DNA from: Zeus faber
Lineage: Eukaryota > Chordata > Actinopteri > Zeiformes > Zeidae
Assembly: GCA_960531495.1 (NCBI GenBank)
Contig: OY482855.1
Coordinates: forward strand, 1,736,001 to 1,800,000
Direction of reading: 5' to 3'
DNA length: 64,000 nt
Below are positions 28,201-42,400 of this stretch, piece by piece. The first letter of the stretch is position 1. The number at the start of each line of letters is the position of its first letter. A model generated the notes under the pieces. It was not told the DNA's origin, searched no databases, and was given only the letters and a program-made list of their open reading frames with translations. The position numbers and the translations under genes were made by a program.

Positions 28201-31200
28201 ATGAAAGAATGAAAGAAAGATTGAAAGAAAGAAAGATTGAAAGAAAGAATGAAAGACAGATTGAAAGAAAGAATGAAAGAATGAAAGAATGAAAGAAAGA
28301 TTGAAAGAAAGATTGAAAGAAAGAAAGATTGAAAGTCATATAAATTTAAAGAAAGAATGAAAGAAAGATTGAACGATTGAAAGAAAGATTGAAAGAAAGA
28401 ATGAAAGACAGATTGAAAGAAAGAATGAAAGAAAGATTGAAAGAAAGAATGAAAGAATGAAAAAAAGATTTAAAGATTGAAAGAAATATTGAAAGAAAGA
28501 AAGATTGAAAGTAATAAAAATTTAAAGAAAGAATGAAAGAAAGATTGAAAGAAAGATTGAAAGAAAGATTGATAGAAAGATTGAAAGAAAGATTGAAAAA
28601 AAGAATAAAAGAAAGATTGAAAGATTGAAAAAAAGATTGAAAGAAATAATGAAAGAAAGATTGAAAGAAATAATGAAAGAAGGAATGAAAGAATGAAAGA
28701 AAGATTGAAAGAAATATTGAAAGTAAGAAAGATTGAAAAAAAGAATGAAAGAAAGATTGAAAGAAAGATTGAAAAAAAGAAAGATTTAAAGAAAAATTGA
28801 AAGAAAAATTTAAACAAAGATTGAAAGACTGAAAGAAAGATTGAAAGAAAGAATGAAAGAATGAAAGAATGAAAGAAAGATTGAAAGAAAGATTGAAAGA
28901 AAGATTGAACGATTGAAAGAAAGAAAGATTGAAAGAAAGAATGAAAGACAGATTGAAAGAAAGAATGAAAGAAAGATTGAAAGAAAGAATGAAAGAATGA
29001 AAAAAAGATTTAAAGATTGAAAGAAATATTGAAAGTAATAAAAATTTAAAGAAAGAATGAAAGAAAGATTGAAAGTAAGAAAGATTGAAAGAAAGATTGA
29101 AAGAACGATTGATAGAAAGATTGAAAGATTGAAAGAAAGATTGAAAAAAAGAATAAAAGAAAGATTGAAAGAATGAAAGAAAGATTGAAATTAATAATGA
29201 AAGAAAGATTGAAAGAAGGAATGAAAGAATGAAAGAAAGATTGAAAGATTGAAAGAAATATTGAAAGAAAGAACGATTGAAAGATTGAAAGAAAGAATGA
29301 AAGATTGAAAGAAAGATTGAAAGATTGAAAGAAAGATTGAAAAAATGAAAGATTGAAAGAAAGAATAAAAACAAGATTGAAAGAACGATTGAAAGATTGA
29401 AAGAAAGAATGACAGAAAGATTAAAGAAAGGAATGAAAGAATGAAAGAAAGATTGAAAGATTGAAAGAAATTTTGAAAGGAAGAAAGATTGAAAGTAAGA
29501 AAGATTGAAAGATTAAAAAAAAGAATAAAAGAAAGATTGAAAGATTGAAAAAAAGATTGAACGAAATAATGAAAGAAAGATTGAAAGAAATAATGAAAGA
29601 AGGAATGAAAGAATGAAAGAAAGATTGAAAGAAATATTTAAAGTAAGAAAGATTGAAAAAAAGAATGAATAAAAGATTGAAAGAAAGATTGAAAAAAAGA
29701 AAGATTTAAAGAAATATTGAAAGAAAAATTTAAACAAAGATTGAAAGACTGAAAGAAAGATTGAAAGAAATAATGAAAGAATGAAAGAAAGATTGAAAGA
29801 AAGATTGAAAGAAAGAAAGATTGAAAGTCATATAAATTGAAAGAAAGATTGAAAGATTAAATGATTGAAAGAAAGATTGAAAGAAATAATGAAAGAAAGA
29901 TTGAAAGAAATAATGGAAGAAGGAATGAAAGATTGAAAGAAATACTGAAAGTAAGAAAGATTGAAAAAAAGAATGAAAGAAAGATTGAAAGAAAGATGGA
30001 AAAAAAGAAAGATTGAAAGAAAAATTTAAAGAAAGATTGAAAGATTGAAAGATTGAAAGAAAGATTGAAAAAAAGAATAAAAGAAAGATTGAAAGATTGA
30101 AAGAAAGATTGAAATAAATAATGAAAGAAAGATTAAAGGAAGGAATGAAAGAATGAATGAAAGATTGAAAGAAATATTGAAAGAAAGAAAGATTGAAAGT
30201 AAGAAAGATTGAAAGATTGAAAAAAAGATTGTTAGAAATAATGAAAGAAAGATTGAAAGAAATAATGAAAGAAGGAATGAAAGAATGAAAGAAAGATTGA
30301 AAGAAATATTGAAAGTAAGAAAGATTGAAAAAAAGAATGAAAGAAAGATTGAAAGAAAGATTGAAAGAATGAAAGAAAGATTGAAAGATTGAAAGAAATA
30401 TTGAAAGAAAGAACGATTGAAAGATTGAAAGAAAGAATGAAAGATTGAAAGAAAGATTGAAAGAAAGATTGAAAAAATGAAAGATTGAAAGAAAGAATAA
30501 AAGAAAGATTGAAAGAACGATTGAAAGAATGATAGAAAGATTAAAGGAAGGAATGAAAGAATGAAAGAAAGATTGAAAGATTGAAAGAAATATTGAAAGG
30601 AAGAAAGATTGAAAGTAAGAAAGATTGAAAGATTAAAAAAAAGAATAAAAGAAAGATTGAAAGATTGAAAAAAAGATTGAACGAAATAATGAAAGAAAGA
30701 TTGAAAGAAATAATGAAAGAAGGAATGAAAGAATGTAAGAAAGATTGAAAGAAATATTGAAAGTAAGAAAGATTGAAAAAAAGAATGAATAAAAGATTGA
30801 AAGAAAGATTGAAAAAAAGAAAGATTTAAAGAAATATTGAAAGAAAAATTTAAACAAAGATTGAAAGACTGAAAGAAAGATTGAAAGAAAGAATGAAAGA
30901 ATGAAAGAATGAAAGAAAGATTGAAAGAAAGATTGAAAGAAAGAAAGATTGAAAGTCATATAAATTGAAAGAAAGAATGAAAGAAAGATTGAAAGATTAA
31001 ATGATTGAAAGAAAGATTGAAAGAAATAATGAAAGAAATAATGGAAGAAGGAATGAAAGAATGAAAGAAAGATTGAAAGAAATACTGAAAGTAAGAAAGA
31101 TTGAAAAAAAGAATGAAAGAAAGATTGAAAGAAAGATGGAAAAAAAGAAAGATTGAAAGAAATATTGAAAGAAAAATTTAAAGAAAGATTGAAAGATTGA

Positions 31201-34200
31201 AAGAAAGATTGAAAAAAAGAATGAAAGAAAGATTAAAAGATTGAAAGAAAGATTGAAATAAATATTGAAAGAAAGATTAAAGGAAGGAATGAAAGAATGA
31301 AAGAAAGATTGAAAGAAAGAATGAAAGACAGATTGAAAGAAAGAATGAAAGAAAGATTGAAAGAAAGAATGAAAGAATGAAAAAAAGATTTAAAGATTGA
31401 AAGAAATATTGAACGAAAGAAAGATTGAAAGTAATAAAAATTTAAAGAAAGAATGAAAGAAAGATTGAAAGTAAGAAAGATTGAAAGAAAGATTGATAGA
31501 AAGATTGAAAGAAAGATTAAAAAAAAGAATAAAAGAAAGATTGAAAGAATGAAAGAAAGATTGAAAGAAAGAATGAAAGACAGATTGAAAGAAAGAATGA
31601 AAGAAAGATTGAAAGAAAGAATGAAAGAATGAAAAAAAGATTTAAAGATTGAAAGAAATATTGAAAGTAATAAAAATTTAAAGAAAGAATGAAAGAAAGA
31701 TTGAAAGTAAGAAAGATTGAAAGAAAGATTGAAAGAACGATTGATAGAAAGATTGAAAGATTGAAAGAAAGATTGAAAAAAAGAATAAAAGAAAGATTGA
31801 AAGAATGAAAGAAAGATTGAAATTAATAATGAAAGAAAGATTGAAAGAAGGAATGAAAGAATGAAAGAAAGATTGAAAGATTGAAAGAAATATTGAAAGA
31901 AAGAACGATTGAAAGATTGAAAGAAAGAATGAAAGATTGAAAGAAAGATTGAAAGATTGAAAGAAAGATTGAAAAAATGAAAGATTGAAAGAAAGAATAA
32001 AAACAAGATTGAAAGAACGATTGAAAGATTGAAAGAAAGAATGACAGAAAGATTAAAGAAAGGAATGAAAGAATGAAAGAAAGATTGAAAGATTGAAAGA
32101 AATTTTGAAAGGAAGAAAGATTGAAAGTAAGAAAGATTGAAAGATTAAAAAAAAGAATAAAAGAAAGATTGAAAGATTGAAAAAAAGATTGAACGAAATA
32201 ATGAAAGAAAGATTGAAAGAAATAATGAAAGAAGGAATGAAAGAATGAAAGAAAGATTGAAAGAAATATTTAAAGTAAGAAAGATTGAAAAAAAGAATGA
32301 ATAAAAGATTGAAAGAAAGATTGAAAAAAAGAAAGATTTAAAGAAATATTGAAAGAAAAATTTAAACAAAGATTGAAAGACTGAAAGAAAGATTGAAAGA
32401 AAGAATGAAAGAATGAAAGAAAGATTGAAAGAAAGATTGAAAGAAAGAAAGATTGAAAGTCATATAAATTGAAAGAAAGATTGAAAGATTAAATGATTGA
32501 AAGAAAGATTGAAAGAAATAATGAAAGAAAGATTGAAAGAAATAATGGAAGAAGGAATGAAAGATTGAAAGAAATACTGAAAGTAAGAAAGATTGAAAAA
32601 AAGAATGAAAGAAAGATTGAAAGAAAGATGGAAAAAAAGAAAGATTGAAAGAAAAATTTAAAGAAAGATTGAAAGATTGAAAGATTGAAAGAAAGATTGA
32701 AAAAAAGAATAAAAGAAAGATTGAAAGATTGAAAGAAAGATTGAAATAAATAATGAAAGAAAGATTAAAGGAAGGAATGAAAGAATGAATGAAAGATTGA
32801 AAGAAATATTGAAAGAAAGAAAGATTGAAAGTAAGAAAGATTGAAAGATTGAAAAAAAGATTGTTAGAAATAATGAAAGAAAGATTGAAAGAAATAATGA
32901 AAGAAGGAATGAAAGAATGAAAGAAAGATTGAAAGAAATATTGAAAGTAAGAAAGATTGAAAAAAAGAATGAAAGAAAGATTGAAAGAAAGATTGAAAGA
33001 ATGAAAGAAAGATTGAAAGATTGAAAGAAATATTGAAAGAAAGAACGATTGAAAGATTGAAAGAAAGAATGAAAGATTGAAAGAAAGATTGAAAGAAAGA
33101 TTGAAAGAAAGAATAAAAGAAAGATTGAAAGAACGATTGAAAGATTGAAAGAAAGAATGATAGAAAGATTAAAGGAAGGAATGAAAGAATGAAAGAAAGA
33201 TTGAAAGATTGAAAGAAATATTGAAAGGAAGAAAGATTGAAAGTAAGAAAGATTGAAAGATTAAAAAAAAGAATAAAAGAAAGATTGAAAGATTGAAAAA
33301 AAGATTGAACGAAATAATGAAAGAAAGATTGAAAGAAATAATGAAAGAAGGAATGAAAGAATGTAAGAAAGATTGAAAGAAATATTGAAAGTAAGAAAGA
33401 TTGAAAAAAAGAATGAATAAAAGATTGAAAGAAAGATTGAAAAAAAGAAAGATTTAAAGAAATATTGAAAGAAAAATTTAAACAAAGATTGAAAGACTGA
33501 AAGAAAGATTGAAAGAAAGAATGAAAGAATGAAAGAATGAAAGAAAGATTGAAAGAAAGATTGAAAGAAAGAAAGATTGAAAGTCATATAAATTGAAAGA
33601 AAGAATGAAAGAAAGATTGAAAGATTAAATGATTGAAAGAAAGATTGAAAGAAATAATGAAAGAAATAATGGAAGAAGGAATGAAAGAATGAAAGAAAGA
33701 TTGAAAGAAATACTGAAAGTAAGAAAGATTGAAAAAAAGAATGAAAGAAAGATTGAAAGAAAGATGGAAAAAAAGAAAGATTGAAAGAAATATTGAAAGA
33801 AAAATTTAAAGAAAGATTGAAAGATTGAAAGAAAGATTGAAAAAAAGAATGAAAGAAAGATTAAAAGATTGAAAGAAAGATTGAAATAAATATTGAAAGA
33901 AAGATTAAAGGAAGGAATGAAAGAATGAAAGAAAGATTGAAAGAAAGAAAGATTGAAAGAAAGAATGAAAGACAGATTGAAAGAAAGAATGAAAGAATGA
34001 AAGAATGAAAGAAAGATTGAAAGAAAGATTGAAAGAAAGAAAGATTGAAAGTCATATAAATTTAAAGAAAGAATGAAAGAAAGATTGAACGATTGAAAGA
34101 AAGATTGAAAGAAAGAATGAAAGACAGATTGAAAGAAAGAATGAAAGAAAGATTGAAAGAAAGAATGAAAGAATGAAAAAAAGATTTAAAGATTGAAAGA

Positions 34201-37050
34201 AATATTGAAAGAAAGAAAGATTGAAAGTAATAAAAATTTAAAGAAAGAATGAAAGAAAGATTGAAAGAAAGATTGAAAGAAAGATTGATAGAAAGATTGA
34301 AAGAAAGATTGAAAAAAAGAATAAAAGAAAGATTGAAAGATTGAAAAAAAGATTGAAAGAAATAATGAAAGAAAGATTGAAAGAAATATTGAAAGTAAGA
34401 AAGATTGAAAAAAAGAATGAAAGAAAGATTGAAAGAAAGATTGAAAAAAAGAAAGATTTAAAGAAAAATTGAAAGAAAAATTTAAACAAAGATTGAAAGA
34501 CTGAAAGAAAGATTGAAAGAAAGAATGAAAGAATGAAAGAATGAAAGAAAGATTGAAAGAAAGATTGAAAGAAAGATTGAACGATTGAAAGAAAGAAAGA
34601 TTGAAAGAAAGAATGAAAGACAGATTGAAAGAAAGAATGAAAGAAAGATTGAAAGAAAGAATGAAAGAATGAAAAAAAGATTTAAAGATTGAAAGAAATA
34701 TTGAAAGTAATAAAAATTTAAAGAAAGAATGAAAGAAAGATTGAAAGTAAGAAAGATTGAAAGAAAGATTGAAAGAACGATTGATAGAAAGATTGAAAGA
34801 TTGAAAGAAAGATTGAAAAAAAGAATAAAAGAAAGATTGAAAGAATGAAAGAAAGATTGAAATTAATAATGAAAGAAAGATTGAAAGAAGGAATGAAAGA
34901 ATGAAAGAAAGATTGAAAGATTGAAAGAAATATTGAAAGAAAGAACGATTGAAAGATTGAAAGAAAGAATGAAAGATTGAAAGAAAGATTGAAAGATTGA
35001 AAGAAAGATTGAAAAAATGAAAGATTGAAAGAAAGAATAAAAACAAGATTGAAAGAACGATTGAAAGATTGAAAGAAAGAATGACAGAAAGATTAAAGAA
35101 AGGAATGAAAGAATGAAAGAAAGATTGAAAGATTGAAAGAAATTTTGAAAGGAAGAAAGATTGAAAGTAAGAAAGATTGAAAGATTAAAAAAAAGAATAA
35201 AAGAAAGATTGAAAGATTGAAAAAAAGATTGAACGAAATAATGAAAGAAAGATTGAAAGAAATAATGAAAGAAGGAATGAAAGAATGAAAGAAAGATTGA
35301 AAGAAATATTTAAAGTAAGAAAGATTGAAAAAAAGAATGAATAAAAGATTGAAAGAAAGATTGAAAAAAAGAAAGATTTAAAGAAATATTGAAAGAAAAA
35401 TTTAAACAAAGATTGAAAGACTGAAAGAAAGATTGAAAGAAAGAATGAAAGAATGAAAGAAAGATTGAAAGAAAGATTGAAAGAAAGAAAGATTGAAAGT
35501 CATATAAATTGAAAGAAAGATTGAAAGATTAAATGATTGAAAGAAAGATTGAAAGAAATAATGAAAGAAAGATTGAAAGAAATAATGGAAGAAGGAATGA
35601 AAGATTGAAAGAAATACTGAAAGTAAGAAAGATTGAAAAAAAGAATGAAAGAAAGATTGAAAGAAAGATGGAAAAAAAGAAAGATTGAAAGAAAAATTTA
35701 AAGAAAGATTGAAAGATTGAAAGATTGAAAGAAAGATTGAAAAAAAGAATAAAAGAAAGATTGAAAGATTGAAAGAAAGATTGAAATAAATAATGAAAGA
35801 AAGATTAAAGGAAGGAATGAAAGAATGAATGAAAGATTGAAAGAAATATTGAAAGAAAGAAAGATTGAAAGTAAGAAAGATTGAAAGATTGAAAAAAAGA
35901 TTGTTAGAAATAATGAAAGAAAGATTGAAAGAAATAATGAAAGAAGGAATGAAAGAATGAAAGAAAGATTGAAAGAAATATTGAAAGTAAGAAAGATTGA
36001 AAAAAAGAATGAAAGAAAGATTGAAAGAAAGATTGAAAGAATGAAAGAAAGATTGAAAGATTGAAAGAAATATTGAAAGAAAGAACGATTGAAAGATTGA
36101 AAGAAAGAATGAAAGATTGAAAGAAAGATTGAAAGAAAGATTGAAAAAATGAAAGATTGAAAGAAAGAATAAAAGAAAGATTGAAAGAACGATTGAAAGA
36201 ATGATAGAAAGATTAAAGGAAGGAATGAAAGAATGAAAGAAAGATTGAAAGATTGAAAGAAATATTGAAAGGAAGAAAGATTGAAAGTAAGAAAGATTGA
36301 AAGATTAAAAAAAAGAATAAAAGAAAGATTGAAAGATTGAAAAAAAGATTGAACGAAATAATGAAAGAAAGATTGAAAGAAATAATGAAAGAAGGAATGA
36401 AAGAATGTAAGAAAGATTGAAAGAAATATTGAAAGTAAGAAAGATTGAAAAAAAGAATGAATAAAAGATTGAAAGAAAGATTGAAAAAAAGAAAGATTTA
36501 AAGAAATATTGAAAGAAAAATTTAAACAAAGATTGAAAGACTGAAAGAAAGATTGAAAGAAAGAATGAAAGAATGAAAGAATGAAAGAAAGATTGAAAGA
36601 AAGATTGAAAGAAAGAAAGATTGAAAGTCATATAAATTGAAAGAAAGAATGAAAGAAAGATTGAAAGATTAAATGATTGAAAGAAAGATTGAAAGAAATA
36701 ATGAAAGAAATAATGGAAGAAGGAATGAAAGAATGAAAGAAAGATTGAAAGAAATACTGAAAGTAAGAAAGATTGAAAAAAAGAATGAAAGAAAGATTGA
36801 AAGAAAGATGGAAAAAAAGAAAGATTGAAAGAAATATTGAAAGAAAAATTTAAAGAAAGATTGAAAGATTGAAAGAAAGATTGAAAAAAAGAATGAAAGA
36901 AAGATTAAAAGATTGAAAGAAAGATTGAAATAAATATTGAAAGAAAGATTAAAGGAAGGAATGAAAGAATGAAAGAAAGATTGAAAGAAAGAAAGATTGA
37001 AAGAAAGAATGAAAGACAGATTGAAAGAAAGAATGAAAGAAAGATTGAAA
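25228..37050. repeat. Four consecutive higher-order repeat units (3.1, 3.1, 2.6 and 3.0 kb)
   Basis: Two markers advance together. Cassettes at 26,413, 29,513, 32,145 and 35,185 are spaced 3,100, 2,632 and 3,040 bp. Second cassettes at 27,545, 30,633, 33,261 and 36,305 are spaced 3,088, 2,628 and 3,044 bp. The rare variant TTTTGAAAGG appears once per unit (near 26,371, 29,471, 32,103 and 35,143). Within each unit the two cassettes are 1,116-1,132 bp apart. The third unit lacks the segment that starts with GTCATATAAATTTAAAG in the other three (25,228, 28,337 and 34,047). Encoded strings over the cassettes are identical between units, which points to recent amplification or conversion. Confidence 0.82.
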
Positions 37051-39484
37051 GAAAGAATGAAAGAATGAAAAAAAGATTTAAAGATTGAAAGAAATATTGA
37101 ACGAAAGAAAGATTGAAAGTAATAAAAATTTAAAGAAAGAATGAAAGAAAGATTGAAAGTAAGAAAGATTGAAAGAAAGATTGATAGAAAGATTGAAAGA
37201 AAGATTAAAAAAAAGAATAAAAGAAAGATTGAAAGAATGAAAGAAAGATTGAAATAAATAATGAAAGAAAGATTGAAAGAAGTAATGAAAGAATGAAAGA
37301 AAGATTGAAAGATTGAAAGAAATATTGAAAGAAAGAACGATTGAAAGATTGAAAGAAAGAATGAAAGATTGAAAGAAAGATTGAAAGATTGAGAGAAAGA
37401 TTGAAAAAATGAAAGATTGAAAGAAAGAATAAAAGAAAGATTGAAAGAACGATTGAAAGATTGAAAGAAAGAATGAAAGATTGAAAGAAACATTGAAAGA
37501 TTGAAAGAAAGAATGAAAGAGAGATTGAAAGATTGAATGAAAGATTGAAAGATCGATTGAAAGATTGAAAGATTGAAAGAAAGATTGAAAGAAAGATTGA
37601 AAGTTTGAAAGAAAGATTTAAAGAAAGATTGAAATATTGAAAGAAATATTGAAAGAAAGAAAGATTGAAAGTAATAAAAATTTAAAGAAAGAATGAAAGA
37701 AAGATTGAAAGTAAGAAAGATTGAAAGAAAGATTGAAAGAAAGATTGATAGAAAGATTGAAAGATTGAAAGAAAGATTGAAAGAAATAATGAAAGAAAGA
37801 TTGAAAGAAATAATGAAAGAAGGAATGAAAGAATGAAAGAAAGATTGAAAGAAATATTGAAAGTAAGAAAGATTGAAAAAAAGAATGAAAGAAAGATTGA
37901 AAGAAAGATTGAAAAAAAGAAAGATTTAAAGAAATATTGAAAGAAAAATTTAAACAAAGATTGAAAGACTGAAAGAAAGATTGAAAGAAAGAATGAAAGA
38001 ATGAAAGAAAGATTGAAAGAAAGAAAGATTGAAAGTCATATAAATTGAAAGAAAGAATGAAAGAAAGATTGAACGATTGAAAGAAAGATTGAAAGAAAGA
38101 ATGAAAGACAGATTGAAAGAAAGAATGAAAGAAAGATTGAAAGAAAGAATGAAAGAATGAAAAAAAGATTTAAAGATTGAAAGAAATATTGAAAGTAATA
38201 AAAATTTAAAGAAAGAATGAAAGAAAGATTGAAAGTAAGAAAGATTGAAAGAAAGATTGATAGAAAGATTGAAAGATTGAAAGAAAGATTGAAAAAAAGA
38301 AGAAAAGAAAGATTGAAAGAATGAAAGAAAGATTGAAATAAATAATGAAAGAAAGATTGAAAGAAGGAATGAAAGAATGAAAGAAAGATTGAAAGATTGA
38401 AAGAAATATTGAAAGAAAGAACGATTGAAAGATTGAAAGAAAGAATGAAAGATTGAAAGAAAGATTGAAAGATTGAAAAAATGAAAGATTGAAAGAAAGA
38501 ATGACAGAAAGATTAAAGGAAGGAATGAAAGAATGAAAGAAAGATTGAAAGATTGAAAGAAATATTGAAAGGAAGAAAGATTGAAAGATTAAAAAAAAGA
38601 ATAAAAGAAAGATTGAAAGATTGAAAAAAAGATTGAACGAAATAATGAAAGAAAGATTGAAAGAAATAATGAAAGAAGGAATGAAAGAATGAAAGAAAGA
38701 TTGAAAGAAATATTGAAAGTAAGAAAGATTGAAAAAAAGAATGAATAAAAGATTGAAAGAAAGATTGAAAAAAAGAAAGATTTAAAGAAATATTGAAAGA
38801 AAAATTTAAACAAAGATTGAAAAACTGAAAGAAAGATTGAAAGAAAGAATGAAAGAATGAAAGAAAGATTGAAAGAAAGATTGAAAGAAAGAAAGATTGA
38901 AAGTCATATAAATTGAAAGAAAGAATGAAAGAAAGATTGAAAGATTAAATGATTGAAAGAAATAATGAAAGAAAGATTGAAAGAAATAATGGAAGAAGGA
39001 ATGAAAGAATGAAAGAAAGATTGAAAGAAATACTGAAAGTAAGAAAGATTGAAAAAAAGAATGAAAGAAAGATTGAAAGAAAGATGTAAAAAAAGAAAGA
39101 TTGAAAGAAATATTGAAAGAAAAATTTAAAGAAAGATTGAAAGATTGAAAGAAAGATTGAAAAAACGAATAAAAGAAAGATTGAAAGATTGAAAGAAAGA
39201 TTGAAATAAATAATGAAAGAAAGATTAAAGGAAGGAATGAAAGAATGAATGAAAGATTGAAAGATTGAAAGAAATATTGAAAGAAAGAAAGATTGAAAGT
39301 AAGAAAGATTGAAAGATTGAAAAAAAGATTGTTAGAAATAATGAAAGAAAGATTGAAAGAAATAATGAAAGAAGGAATGAAAGAATGAAAGAAAGATTGA
39401 AAGAAATATTGAAAGTAAGAAAGATTGAAAAAAAGAATGAAAGAAAGATTGAAAGAAAGATTGAAAGAAGGAATGAAAGAATGA

Positions 39485-42400
39485 AAGAAAGATTGAAAGA
39501 TTGAAAGAAATATTGAAAGAAAGAACGATTGAAAGATTGAAAGAAAGAATGAAAGATTGAAAGAAAGATTGAAAGATTGAAAGAAAGATTGAAAAAATGA
39601 AAGATTGAAAGAATGAATAAAAGAAAGATTGAAAGAACGATTGAAAGATTGAAAGAAAGAATGAAAGAAAGATTAAAGGAAGGAATGAAAGAATGAAAGA
39701 AAGATTGAAAGATTGAAAGAAATATTGAAAGGAAGAAAGATTGAAAGTAAGAAAGATTGAAAGATTAAAAAAAAGAATAAAAGAAAGATTGAAAGATTGA
39801 AAAAAAGATTGAACGAAATAATGAAAGAAAGATTGAAAGAAATAATGAAAGAAGGAATGAAAGAATGTAAGAAAGATTGAAAGAAATATTGAAAGTAAGA
39901 AATATTGAAAAAAAGATTGAAAGAAAGATTGAAAAAAAGAAAGATTTAAAGAAATATTGAAAGAAAGATTTAAAGAAATATTGAAAGAAAAATTTAAACA
40001 AAGATTGAAAGACTGAAAGAAAGATTGAAAGAAAGAATGAAAGAATGAAAGAAAGATTGAAAGAAAGATTGAAAGAAAGAAAGATTGAAAGTCATATAAA
40101 TTGAAAGAAAGATTGAAAGATTAAATGATTGAAAGAAAGATTGAAAGAAATAATGAAAGAAAGATTGAAAGAAATAATGGAAGAAGGAATGAAAGAATGA
40201 AAGAAAGATTGAAAGAAATACTGAAAGTAAGAAAGATTGAAAAAAAGAATGAAAGAAAGATTGAAAGAAAGATGGAAAAAAAGAAAGATTGAAAGAAATA
40301 TTGAAAGAAAAATTTAAAGAAAGATTGAAAGATTGAAAGAAAGATTGAAAAAAAGAATGAAAGAAAGATTAAAAGATTGAAAGAAAGATTGAAATAAATA
40401 ATGAAAGAAAGATTAAAGGAAGGAATGAAAGAATGAAAGAAAGATTGAACGATTGAAAGAAAGATTGAAAGAAAGAAAGATTGAAAGAAAGAATGAAAGA
40501 CAGATTGAAAGAAAGAATGAAAGAAAGATTGAAAGAAAGAATGAAATAATGAAAAAAAGATTTAAAGATTGAAAGAAATATTGAAAGAAAGAAAGATTGA
40601 AAGTAATACAAATTTAAAGAAAGAATGAAAGAAAGATTGAAAGTAAGAAAGATTGAAAGAAAGATTGATAGAAAGATTGAAAGATTGAAAGATTGAAAGA
40701 AAGATTAAAAAAAAGAATAAAAGAAAGATTGAAAGAATGAAAGAAAGATTGAAATAAATAATGAAAGAAAGATTGAAAGAAGGAATGAAAGAAAGATTGA
40801 AAGATTGAAAGAAATATTGAAAGAAAGAACGATTGAAAGATTGAAAGAAAGAATGAAAGATTGAAAGAAAGATTGAAAGATTGAAAGAAAGATTGAAAAA
40901 ATGAAAGATTGAAAGAAAGAATAAAAGAAAGATTGAAAGAACGATTGAAAGATTGAAAGAAAGAATGAAAGATTGAAAGAAACATTGAAAGAAAGATTGA
41001 AAGATTGAAAGAAAGAATGAAAGAGAGATTGAAAGATTGAATGAAAGATTGAAAGATCGATTGAAAGATTGAAAGATTGAAAGAAAGATTGAAAGTTTGA
41101 AAGAAAGATTTAAAGAAAGATTGAAATATTGAAAGAAATATTGAAAGAGAGAAAGATTAAAAGTAAGAAAGATTGAAAGAAAGAATGAAAGAAAGATTGA
41201 ATGATTGAAAGATTGAAAGAAAGATTGAAAGAAAGAAAGAAAGATTGAAAGATTGAAAGAAATATTGAAAGAAAGAACGATTGAAAGATTGAAAGAAAGA
41301 ATGAAAGATTGAAAGAAAGATTGAAAGATTGAAAGAAAGATTGAAAAAATGAAAGATTGAAAGAATGAATAAAAGAAAGATTGAAAGAACGATTGAAAGA
41401 TTGAAAGAAAGAATGAAAGAAAGATTAAAGGAAGGAATGAAAGAATGAAAGAAAGATTGAAAGATTGAAAGAAATATTGAAAGGAAGAAAGATTGAAAGT
41501 AAGAAAGATTGAAAGATTAAAAAAAAGAATAAAAGAAAGATTGAAAGATTGAAAAAAAGATTGAACGAAATAATGAAAGAAAGATTGAAAGAAATAATGA
41601 AAGAAGGAATGAAAGAATGTAAGAAAGATTGAAAGAAATATTGAAAGTAAGAAATATTGAAAAAAAGATTGAAAGAAAGATTGAAAAAAAGAAAGATTTA
41701 AAGAAATATTGAAAGAAAGATTTAAAGAAATATTGAAAGAAAAATTTAAACAAAGATTGAAAGACTGAAAGAAAGATTGAAAGAAAGAATGAAAGAATGA
41801 AAGAAAGATTGAAAGAAAGATTGAAAGAAAGAAAGATTGAAAGTCATATAAATTGAAAGAAAGATTGAAAGATTAAATGATTGAAAGAAAGATTGAAAGA
41901 AATAATGAAAGAAAGATTGAAAGAAATAATGGAAGAAGGAATGAAAGAATGAAAGAAAGATTGAAAGAAATACTGAAAGTAAGAAAGATTGAAAAAAAGA
42001 ATGAAAGAAAGATTGAAAGAAAGATGGAAAAAAAGAAAGATTGAAAGAAATATTGAAAGAAAAATTTAAAGAAAGATTGAAAGATTGAAAGAAAGATTGA
42101 AAAAAAGAATGAAAGAAAGATTAAAAGATTGAAAGAAAGATTGAAATAAATAATGAAAGAAAGATTAAAGGAAGGAATGAAAGAATGAAAGAAAGATTGA
42201 ACGATTGAAAGAAAGATTGAAAGAAAGAAAGATTGAAAGAAAGAATGAAAGACAGATTGAAAGAAAGAATGAAAGAAAGATTGAAAGAAAGAATGAAATA
42301 ATGAAAAAAAGATTTAAAGATTGAAAGAAATATTGAAAGAAAGAAAGATTGAAAGTAATACAAATTTAAAGAAAGAATGAAAGAAAGATTGAAAGTAAGA

